From Actinomycetota bacterium (lineage in GTDB: Bacteria > Actinomycetota > Actinomycetes > Nanopelagicales > Nanopelagicaceae), in assembly GCA_009698045.1 (NCBI GenBank), contig WLRE01000026.1, positions 1 to 13,567 on the forward strand: a DNA stretch of 13,567 bases, read 5' to 3'. A program made the position numbers and the translations under genes. The notes under the pieces were generated by a model. The model searched no databases. It was not told the DNA's origin and worked only from the letters and a program-made list of their open reading frames with translations. Shown in pieces: positions 5,898 to 12,228 of this stretch (positions are counted from its first letter, which is position 1; every line of letters begins with the position of its first letter).

Positions 5898-6593
5898 ATG
5901 CTTACACTTTCTGAAAATGCCCGAACCAATATCAGCCCGAGTGATTTAACATTTTCCTGGAATGGCTGCCATCGTTGTCTCTGGTTGTATTACAACGAGC
6001 AAGTCAAAGCACCACTCTTTATGCCACTTGTCTCTGAGATTGCCGAGATGCAAGAGCTTTCCTGCTTAGGTAAGAGTTCTGCTGATTTACACCCCAATAT
6101 CCCCGAAGGTAAAGTTCTCGATCACGGCGGTTTTGTGATGTCCAAACCCATTGAAGTAAATGGTGAAGCCACGCCCTTTGCTATTAAGGGTAAGTACGAC
6201 ATTGTCATGGAATTCCCCGATGGCACCTATGGCGTGATTGATTGCAAATTTCAGGCGCGCGCCAGCGATAAAGGTAAGTTCTACTCACCGCAGCTGGAGG
6301 CATATGCCTTTGCACTTGAAAACCCAGCGAAAGGTGAGCCGAAGAAGATCTCTTCTCTCGGTTTATTGGTCTGGGCACCGGTCAAAATTCGCGGTAACTC
6401 CTCGGGAAATTTTGGAATGGAACTCTCTTGCAACTGGTATCCCATTGAACGTGACCCACAAGCACTTCAAGATCGCTTGGCCGAATTTATTGGTGTTATT
6501 ACCGGCGAGGTTCCGCCCTCAAAAGCGAGCTGTGATCAATGTAAATATATTGATAGCCGCTATTCCATATTAAACAAATTGGGAAAGAATTAA
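5898..6593 (+). CDS. PD-(D/E)XK superfamily nuclease-like protein (RecB/Cas4-like), with two Cys pairs
   Basis: A 231-residue protein. The core motif is seen as KGKYDIVMEF (97-106, Asp101) followed by YGVIDCKF (111-118, Asp115 and Lys117) and SPQLEAYAFALE (130-141), the QxxxY helix found in RecB- and Cas4-type nucleases. An N-terminal TFSWNGCHRCLWLYYN (18-33) holds C24 and C27, and the C-terminal CDQC holds C212 and C215. Four cysteines at the two ends recall the Fe-S cluster of Cas4, AddB and Dna2, though Cas4 has a 1+3 rather than 2+2 layout, so this is inference. There is no CRISPR array or cas gene nearby, nor a helicase. ATG 5898 is preferred; an in-frame GTG at 5808 lies in the LysE hairpin. 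Its stop overlaps that of the convergent acyltransferase (TTAA, 6590-6593). Expected role: DNA repair or processing; the substrate is unknown. Confidence 0.78.
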   Translation: MLTLSENARTNISPSDLTFSWNGCHRCLWLYYNEQVKAPLFMPLVSEIAEMQELSCLGKSSADLHPNIPEGKVLDHGGFVMSKPIEVNGEATPFAIKGKYDIVMEFPDGTYGVIDCKFQARASDKGKFYSPQLEAYAFALENPAKGEPKKISSLGLLVWAPVKIRGNSSGNFGMELSCNWYPIERDPQALQDRLAEFIGVITGEVPPSKASCDQCKYIDSRYSILNKLGKN

Positions 6594-7324
6594 CTCTCTT
6601 TTTTCTTCTTGGAAGCTTTCTTTAAGCGGTGCTCTTCTTTGATGCGATCGCGAATCTGCTGCGCAATAATCACCTTTGCCTCAGAGGCATACATATCCAC
6701 ATACTCTTGACCCGATAGCTTGGCGATTGCATCCATGATTTGATCTGTGATGCTTCGCAGTAATTTAAGGTCAGACGAATCTCCCTCGAAGTACATCGGT
6801 TCACCGAAAATCATTTCGACTTGTTGAACTTTAGGTACGACCTGCCCAGTTGGCTGAATTTCAGCAGTGTTAAACATCGCGACTGGAACAACGGCTGCAC
6901 CTGACTCCACCGCCATTCGAGCTATTCCGGTACGGCCTTTGTAGAGCTTGCCATCTGGCGAGCGCGTGCCTTCAGGATAAATACCTATGCAGGCGCCATC
7001 TTTGAGTAGCTCTAGACCGGTAGAGAGCGCAGCCTCGCTGCGACGGCCGCCAGAGCGATCTACCGGGACCTGTCCGAGAGCTTGGAAAGTTTTCTTCTTA
7101 GCAAAACCCTTAATTCCTGGGGAGGTGAAATATTCACTCTTAGCTAGAAAGGTCACCTTACGAGGAACGACGAGCGGCATAAATATCGAGTCGCTAAAGG
7201 AGAGGTGGTTCGAGGCAACAATGACTGGGCCATTTTGGGGAACATTGCGTAGTCCAGTGACTTTAGGACGGAAGAGAAGTGTCAGGATAGGAATCAGGAA
7301 GGACTTGAGTGCTTGGTAAACCAT
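6590..7324 (-). CDS. plsC: 1-acyl-sn-glycerol-3-phosphate acyltransferase-like protein (PlsC family)
   Basis: Adds an acyl chain to lysophosphatidic acid to make phosphatidic acid, at the membrane. The 244-residue protein has all family blocks: NHLSFSD (39-45, catalytic His40 and Asp45), GQVPVDR (84-90), YPEGTRSPDG (116-125) and VVPVAMFN in the fourth block. A hydrophobic N-terminus (FLIPILTLLF) may sit in the membrane; the C-terminus is strongly basic (KKASKKKKES) and may touch anionic lipids. ATG 7324 is chosen because GGAAGG lies eight bases upstream; the longer frame from 7498 would run over the start of the divergent hydrolase gene. The neighbourhood matches Mycobacterium Rv2182c, a PlsC-like gene near SRPBCC, fadD15 and pimB' genes. 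Some family members use other acceptors, so the exact substrate is inferred. Confidence 0.9.
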   Translation of the reverse strand: MVYQALKSFLIPILTLLFRPKVTGLRNVPQNGPVIVASNHLSFSDSIFMPLVVPRKVTFLAKSEYFTSPGIKGFAKKKTFQALGQVPVDRSGGRRSEAALSTGLELLKDGACIGIYPEGTRSPDGKLYKGRTGIARMAVESGAAVVPVAMFNTAEIQPTGQVVPKVQQVEMIFGEPMYFEGDSSDLKLLRSITDQIMDAIAKLSGQEYVDMYASEAKVIIAQQIRDRIKEEHRLKKASKKKKES

Positions 7325-7404
7325 TGCGCCGCCCTTCCAAAGAAAACATGTAGCCGTAGAGGGATAATTTAGGGGTTGTACGGCAACTATGACACCATCT
7401 GAGC

Positions 7405-8547
7405 GTGAGCGATACCCCACAACGCACCCCGATCGAGCTCTCTGGTGGAAAAAATAGCGAAATTGGCGTACTCGTTCTTCACGGGTTTCTGGGATCACCA
7501 GCCTCGGTTGCCCCTTGGGTACATGGACTTCACGCAGCGGGTTTCACTGTCTCTGCGCCCTGTCTTGCAGGTCATCAAGAGAGTTGGCAAGGGCTCAACC
7601 ACAGCTCTTGGGAAGATTGGTATGACTCGGCAGAAAAATCATTCTTAGAATTATCTCGCCGCTGCGAAAGAGTTTTCGTCGCCGGATTTTCTATGGGCGG
7701 AGCACTTGCCTTACGGCTTTCGCAGATTCGTGGATCGGAGATCACCGGAACAATTCTGCTCAATGCATCTATTTACGATGAACGCCCCGCAATGCGGTTG
7801 GTTCCAGTCATCTCTAAATTCATATCATCGATACCTGGTGGTGTCACTGATGTTGCTAAGCCAAATCCTCCTCGTCACGTCTTTAATCGAATTCCATTAC
7901 GGGCGTTGCACTCTCTACAAAAGCTATGGCGCATTACCGAAGATAATCTCTATCAAGTAGATCTGCCTTTGATGGTCGCCTACTCATTAGAAGACCACAC
8001 GGTCCATCCCACTAACAGCGAGACCATCATTGATAATGTCTTTTCAGTGGATATCAGAGAGGTCGTTTTTGAAAATTCTTATCACAATGTTGCACTCGAT
8101 CATGATGCGCAATTATTGATTGAAGAGAGCGTTCTCTTCATTCAAGATGTGATTTCTGGAGAGCTCAGCCGAGGCGAATCTATCGATGAGGCGGATGAGC
8201 GAGAACTCATCGATGCCGAATTTGAATCGATTGTAAGCGGACTTTCGCTAGATGAGAGCGCCCCAACCACATACTTAGATCAACTCGAAAATTTTGAGGA
8301 TTTGGATTCCTTCACTCCCCCAAACCCAGATTTAGGTCCGACCGATAAGAATTCACGCCTTGCCACACTCGCCACTGTTGGCGGGTTACTCTACATATTT
8401 ATTGTGCAACTCTTGGACTTTGATCCCATCGGATTAGGTTCATGGCCTGGAATTCTTGCCTTCATCGGCGGTATCGCAATGCGAATATGGAGTTCGGCTC
8501 AGAGAGATGAAGATGTGGATGAAGGGGATGACGGAGCAAAAATTTAG
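7405..8547 (+). CDS. Alpha/beta-hydrolase (carboxylesterase/monoacylglycerol lipase-like) with acidic linker and C-terminal membrane hairpin
   Basis: Residues 1-252 form an Est30-like hydrolase: LVLHGFLGSP (23-32, oxyanion loop), the nucleophile elbow GFSMGG (94-99, Ser96), Asp197 in YSLEDHTVHP and His227 in ENSYHNVALDHD. The likely reaction is hydrolysis of short-chain esters or monoacylglycerols. Residues 253-318 are an acidic, low-complexity linker ending in FTPPNPDLGP. Two hydrophobic segments follow, about 319-337 and 347-362, then an acidic tail ending DDGAKI. Such a tail is not part of the usual 250-residue enzyme and resembles a separate actinobacterial membrane family (recalled, not searched). 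The start is GTG 7405; no clear ribosome site is visible, and the ATG at 7389 is out of frame. The gene is divergent from plsC (80 bp) and its stop overlaps that of the glucokinase gene, so lipid turnover is a plausible setting. Confidence 0.85.
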   Translation: MSDTPQRTPIELSGGKNSEIGVLVLHGFLGSPASVAPWVHGLHAAGFTVSAPCLAGHQESWQGLNHSSWEDWYDSAEKSFLELSRRCERVFVAGFSMGGALALRLSQIRGSEITGTILLNASIYDERPAMRLVPVISKFISSIPGGVTDVAKPNPPRHVFNRIPLRALHSLQKLWRITEDNLYQVDLPLMVAYSLEDHTVHPTNSETIIDNVFSVDIREVVFENSYHNVALDHDAQLLIEESVLFIQDVISGELSRGESIDEADERELIDAEFESIVSGLSLDESAPTTYLDQLENFEDLDSFTPPNPDLGPTDKNSRLATLATVGGLLYIFIVQLLDFDPIGLGSWPGILAFIGGIAMRIWSSAQRDEDVDEGDDGAKI

Positions 8548-9491
8548 TGACGCGCTAAATCGGCTACGCCCACTAATCCAGCATCATTTCCAAGTTCGGC
8601 TGCAATAATTTTTGGCATCGGATGTTTGCCAGCAAAAGGCATATATCGGTTGAGCGCTTCGCGAGCTGGAGCCAGCAAAATCTCGCCCGCTTCAATTACA
8701 CCTCCACCTATAACAACAACCGCCGGATCTAGGATCGCGGAAAGAGTTGCAATTCCAGCGCCCAGCCACTGCCCTGCTGTATTAAATGCTGCAAGGGCTA
8801 CCGCATCGCCTTCGCGTGCCGCCTCTGTGATGTGATGGCCGGTAAGACCAGCAACCGTTCCATCGCCACGAGCAAGCAGATTATGAGCCATATCTGGAGT
8901 CGCGTTAATTGATTCTCGAGCATGGCGCATGAGCGCGTTGCCTGACGCATATTGTTCAAAGCATCCGCGGGCACCACAACCACAGAGATGACCTTCAGGA
9001 AGTACACGCAAATGACCAAATTCAGCTGCTGTTCCAAATGCCCCACGATAAATCTCGCCGTTGACGACAATGCCACCGCCAATACCGGTACCGATGGTGA
9101 GCATCATTAAGTGTGCTTGGTTGCGAGCTGCGCCATATTTTGCTTCACCCCAAGCTGCTGCATTCGCATCGTTTTCGACGATGATGTGCAGACCAGTTCG
9201 TGAACCGATTTCAGCTTGCAAGTCAACGCCATTCCAACCAAAAATATTTGGTGTCGCCAACATCGTCTTGCGATCGCTGGATACAAATCCAGCAGCACAA
9301 ATACCAACGGTCGCAACCGAGTGAGAAACGACAAGATCTTTAATGACATCCGCAATTGCATCAGAAAGTGCGCCGCCACCCTCCTTGGGTGTATCGCGAC
9401 GCGAACGGGCCAGAATATTTCCGGATTCGTCAACCACGCCCCCGAGGACCTTGGTTCCTCCGACATCAACACCAATACTGAGAAGAGACAA
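8544..9491 (-). CDS. glk: ROK-family glucokinase
   Basis: Phosphorylates glucose (or another hexose) with ATP to glucose 6-phosphate, the substrate of glycolysis and of Ino1. The 315-residue protein shows GVDVGGTK (7-14, phosphate loop), ENDANAAAWGE (106-116, catalytic Asp108), the GTGIGGGIV loop (134-142) and the ROK signature with zinc ligands His160, Cys170, Cys172 and Cys177 in EFGH...CGCGARGCFEQ. The length and motifs fit actinobacterial GlkA. The start is TTG at 9491: GAAGGA lies five bases upstream and the SRPBCC stop ends two bases before, so the two genes are one operon. In Streptomyces glkA also lies close to a fadD15-like and a pimB-like gene. Another ROK sugar kinase activity remains possible. 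Confidence 0.93.
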   Translation of the reverse strand: MSLLSIGVDVGGTKVLGGVVDESGNILARSRRDTPKEGGGALSDAIADVIKDLVVSHSVATVGICAAGFVSSDRKTMLATPNIFGWNGVDLQAEIGSRTGLHIIVENDANAAAWGEAKYGAARNQAHLMMLTIGTGIGGGIVVNGEIYRGAFGTAAEFGHLRVLPEGHLCGCGARGCFEQYASGNALMRHARESINATPDMAHNLLARGDGTVAGLTGHHITEAAREGDAVALAAFNTAGQWLGAGIATLSAILDPAVVVIGGGVIEAGEILLAPAREALNRYMPFAGKHPMPKIIAAELGNDAGLVGVADLARH

Positions 9492-9493
9492 AA

Positions 9494-9931
9494 TTATCCT
9501 TCGAGTTTTTGTTTCATTTGATTGAGCGCTAAATCAATTGTCGCTCGTTCAGTTTTTGTCCGCATCATCGCGGGTACTGGCATTGATAGCGCCACCGTTA
9601 ATTGAGAAGTCACCGTTGTTGTGTCATCACCATTGTCTTTAAGAATATAAGCACCTGTCATTTCGGTCAGCAAATCTGCATCATCTAGCGTGAAACTTAA
9701 TTCAAGTGGTGCTTTGCTCCAGTCGTAATCCAAGGTAACTCGATCCTTCATGACGCCGGCATCAATTGCGCTCTTAACTTTTGTAGGACGTGACTGGTCA
9801 TCACTTTCTAGGACCTCTACTGATTTGATACCGGTCGACCACGACGGGTATCCGGGGAGGTCAAAAACCAGGGCTTGAACGTCAGCGATAGGGGCTTCTA
9901 TGGTGATGGAGTTCTGGGATATATCGGTCAT
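9494..9931 (-). CDS. SRPBCC (polyketide cyclase/START-like) family protein
   Basis: A 145-residue soluble protein with a helix-grip pattern: ITIEAPIADVQALVFDLPGYPSW-type N-terminus (first strand and helix, residues 9-31 read in two parts), a central set of strands with LELSFTL and a closing amphipathic helix TERATIDLALNQMKQKL. The family binds hydrophobic ligands or lipids; no catalytic residues can be assigned. It corresponds in position to Mycobacterium Rv2185c, which also lies beside fadD15- and plsC-like genes, so a role with acyl lipids is a reasonable guess. ATG 9931 is preceded by TAACCT-N6, pointing to a leaderless transcript. It is followed by the glucokinase gene two bases after its stop. 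The first codons contain a 12-base sequence also found in the padR operator region. Confidence 0.85.
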   Translation of the reverse strand: MTDISQNSITIEAPIADVQALVFDLPGYPSWSTGIKSVEVLESDDQSRPTKVKSAIDAGVMKDRVTLDYDWSKAPLELSFTLDDADLLTEMTGAYILKDNGDDTTTVTSQLTVALSMPVPAMMRTKTERATIDLALNQMKQKLEG

Positions 9932-9937
9932 GAGCCA

Positions 9938-9943
9938 AGGTTA
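9938..9943 (-). promoter_or_regulatory. Leaderless-type -10 box for the SRPBCC-glucokinase operon
   Basis: On the minus strand TAACCT is followed by six bases (TGGCTC) and ATG 9931. It forms a back-to-back pair with the box for the acyl-CoA synthetase gene inside a 61-bp intergenic region. Confidence 0.5.
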
Positions 9944-9980
9944 CCTGCCAAATATCTAGCGGATTGCCCCACACTCGCAC

Positions 9981-9986
9981 TAGCGT
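9981..9986 (+). promoter_or_regulatory. Leaderless-type -10 box for the acyl-CoA synthetase gene
   Basis: TAGCGT is followed by six bases (TGGGGC) and ATG 9993. The GGGG just before the ATG is too close to serve as a normal ribosome site, which agrees with a leaderless start. Confidence 0.5.
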
Positions 9987-9992
9987 TGGGGC

Positions 9993-11777
9993 ATGAATGA
10001 ATTCACTACACCTGTCATTGTCCCGCCAGCAACCACCGGCAACCTGACTAACCTCATCGCCGATAGGGCTGGATTTGAACCCAATCGCACCATGCTTTCG
10101 CGTCCAATCGGCGATTCATGGCAGGCAGTTTCTGCCCGGGAGTTACACGCTGAAATTATTGCCACTGCGAAGGGACTTATCGCCGCAGGAATTGCGCCGG
10201 GCGATCGCGTCGGCCTCATGGCTAAGACCCGCTACGAATGGACCATTCTCGATTTCGCCATCTGGTTTGCAGGTGCGGTTACGGTTCCAATTTACGAGAC
10301 TTCCAGCGCTGAACAAATTCAGTGGATTCTTAGCGATTCAGGTGCAACCGGTTTGATTGTAGAAACGCCACAGTTGCGTGAACTCGCTGAAACTGTAATG
10401 ACACAACAATGCAAAAATATTTGGACAATTACCGAGAACGCGCTTATGACTTTAACGCAGGGTGGGGCAAATATTTCGGATGCCGAAGTTGAAGCCCGCC
10501 GACACGCACTGACACCAGACACCCTTGCAACTTTGATTTATACATCTGGCACTACTGGAAAACCAAAAGGTGTAGAACTCACCCACGGAAACTTCTTGAG
10601 TGAATGTGGCAATGTCGTGCAAGGCGCGAGTGATCTCTTCCTGAAGCCTGGTGGTTCTACTCTGCTCTTCTTGCCAATTGCACACGTCTTTGGTCGCATG
10701 GTTCAAATCGGCGCTATTACAGCGGGATTACACCTGGCTCATTGCGGAGATGTCACTCGACTGGTCAACGACTTAGGAACTTTCAAACCAACTTTCGTAC
10801 TCGCAGTTCCCCGCATATTTGAAAAGATCTACAACGGTGCCGAAGCAAAGGCAGATGCAGCTGGCAAAGGAAAGATCTTCCGCAAAGCAGCTGGCGTAGC
10901 AATCGCCTATAGCCAAGCAATGGATACCGGCAAGACTCCACTTGGACTTCGCATCCAACATATTCTCTTCGATAAATTAGTTTTCTCTAAGATTCGTGCA
11001 GCTATGGGTGGTCGAGTGGAAGCCGCAATCTCCGGCGGTGCACCACTTGGTACTCGCCTCGGCCACTTCTATCGTGGCGCAGGAATTAATATTCTTGAAG
11101 GCTACGGACTTACTGAAACAACTGCGGGTTCAAACCTCAACTTAACTTCGGCCCAACGTGTTGGATCTGTTGGTCGACCAATCCCAGGAACTACAATCAA
11201 AATTGCAGACGATGGCGAGGTTCTGATCAAGGGCGCAATTGTGATGCGTGGATATTGGCAGAACCCTGCTGCAAATGCCGAAATCTTTACTTCTGATGGA
11301 TTTCTTAAGACTGGAGATTTAGGAGCGCTCGACAACGATGGCTACCTATCAATCGTCGGCCGCAAGAAGGAACTTATCGTCACTGCGGGCGGCAAGAATG
11401 TTGCCCCGGCAGTACTTGAAGATCGCGTACGCGCTCATCCACTTGTTAGCCAATGTTTAGTCGTCGGCGATAACAAGCCATTTATCGCAGCCCTAGTTAC
11501 TTTGGATGCTGATGCGATGAAGGGTTGGATGGCCGCTAATAAGAAAGATGGTGCAAGCATCGCTGACCTTGCCCGAGATCCAGGACTCATTGCGGTCATC
11601 CAAACTGCAATTGATGAGGCGAACAAGGCGGTAAGTCGCGCTGAATCGATTCGCAAATTCACCATCCTGCCAACTGACTTCACCGTTGCCGGTGGGCAAT
11701 TAACAGCAAAAATGTCGGTGAAAAGGCATGTTGTCGGCAAGGAGTTTGCGGCCGAAATTGAAGCGCTCTTTGCCTAA
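9993..11777 (+). CDS. fadD15: Long-chain fatty-acid-CoA ligase (AMP-forming, FadD15-like)
   Basis: Activates long-chain fatty acids to acyl-CoA through an acyl-AMP intermediate, in the cytoplasm or at the membrane face. At 594 residues it has the usual length of the FadD15 group. Motifs in order are the ATP loop YTSGTTGKPKG (183-193), LPIAHVFGRM (228-237), YGLTETTAGS (371-380), TGDLG (440-444), GRKKELIVTAGGKNVAP (456-472) and the C-terminal LTAKMSVKR (570-578) carrying the candidate catalytic lysine Lys573. ATG 9993 fits the start of the family and the leaderless box. It is divergent from the SRPBCC operon and its end overlaps the start of the downstream regulator. The gene order with pimB' and NlpC/P60 genes matches Mycobacterium Rv2187-Rv2190c, where the product feeds envelope lipid synthesis or beta-oxidation. 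Confidence 0.94.
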   Translation: MNEFTTPVIVPPATTGNLTNLIADRAGFEPNRTMLSRPIGDSWQAVSARELHAEIIATAKGLIAAGIAPGDRVGLMAKTRYEWTILDFAIWFAGAVTVPIYETSSAEQIQWILSDSGATGLIVETPQLRELAETVMTQQCKNIWTITENALMTLTQGGANISDAEVEARRHALTPDTLATLIYTSGTTGKPKGVELTHGNFLSECGNVVQGASDLFLKPGGSTLLFLPIAHVFGRMVQIGAITAGLHLAHCGDVTRLVNDLGTFKPTFVLAVPRIFEKIYNGAEAKADAAGKGKIFRKAAGVAIAYSQAMDTGKTPLGLRIQHILFDKLVFSKIRAAMGGRVEAAISGGAPLGTRLGHFYRGAGINILEGYGLTETTAGSNLNLTSAQRVGSVGRPIPGTTIKIADDGEVLIKGAIVMRGYWQNPAANAEIFTSDGFLKTGDLGALDNDGYLSIVGRKKELIVTAGGKNVAPAVLEDRVRAHPLVSQCLVVGDNKPFIAALVTLDADAMKGWMAANKKDGASIADLARDPGLIAVIQTAIDEANKAVSRAESIRKFTILPTDFTVAGGQLTAKMSVKRHVVGKEFAAEIEALFA

Positions 11778-12228
11778 GAATTCGCTCCAACAACGGTTAG
11801 AGATTGCGCAATCACTGCATGCAGGAATTGCGCAAGAAATTGATGAGATTGGTTCTGACTTAGCTGAACTCATAGGTAGGCGTGCACTCTCACCATTGCT
11901 CCGCACCAAGTTACGAGCACTCCTTGTAAAGAATAATTCTCTCGCCATCCATCTTCGAGAAGAGATCCTGCAACTGCGCGGTATGGAGGAGGAAGAGAGA
12001 GCGAAGGTTAAGCGAGTTCGTCAGCTCACCCCTTTGACGAAAAAGGAGAGCGAAATCCTCCACTTGCTCGATAAAGCACATACCTCGCGCGAGATTGCGG
12101 CTTTGGAATTTATCAGCCAAGCAACTGTAAAAACACATCTCGCCTCTATTTATAGAAAACTCAGTGCCACGAATAAGACTGCGGCGCTAGAAACGGCTCG
12201 CAGCGCCGGCCTACTTACTTCTAAGTAA
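11728..12228 (+). CDS. HisKA_3-like dimerisation domain fused to a LuxR-type HTH (no kinase ATPase domain)
   Basis: A protein of at most 166 residues. Residues 21-45, starting QQRLEIAQSLHAGIAQEI, follow the H-box of NarL-type histidine kinases (ER.RIARELHDGIAQ.L), with His31 kept but the next acidic residue replaced by Ala32. A second helix, LRTKLRALLVKNNSLAIHLR (58-77) plus EEILQLR, fits the rest of that dimerisation domain. Residues 100-162 are a LuxR HTH: LTPLTKKESEILHLL, then SREIAALEFISQATVKTHLA (120-139) and SIYRKLSATNKTAAL. No ATP-binding or receiver domain is present. The start is uncertain: ATG 11728 lies inside the fadD15-like gene (50-bp overlap), and in-frame TTG codons at 11746, 11758 and 11770 are alternatives; all keep both domains. 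Overlap implies co-expression with the acyl-CoA synthetase. It ends tail-to-tail with the mannosyltransferase gene, overlapping by 18 bp. Confidence 0.82.
   Translation: MLSARSLRPKLKRSLPKNSLQQRLEIAQSLHAGIAQEIDEIGSDLAELIGRRALSPLLRTKLRALLVKNNSLAIHLREEILQLRGMEEEERAKVKRVRQLTPLTKKESEILHLLDKAHTSREIAALEFISQATVKTHLASIYRKLSATNKTAALETARSAGLLTSK

Noticed and set aside
7325..7498. Longer acyltransferase starting at 7498
   Set aside because: The extension is cysteine- and arginine-rich without family similarity and covers the divergent hydrolase start; ATG 7324 has a good ribosome site.
9061..9521. Plus-strand frames opposite the glucokinase gene
   Set aside because: Antisense shadows; the minus-strand frame carries all ROK motifs.
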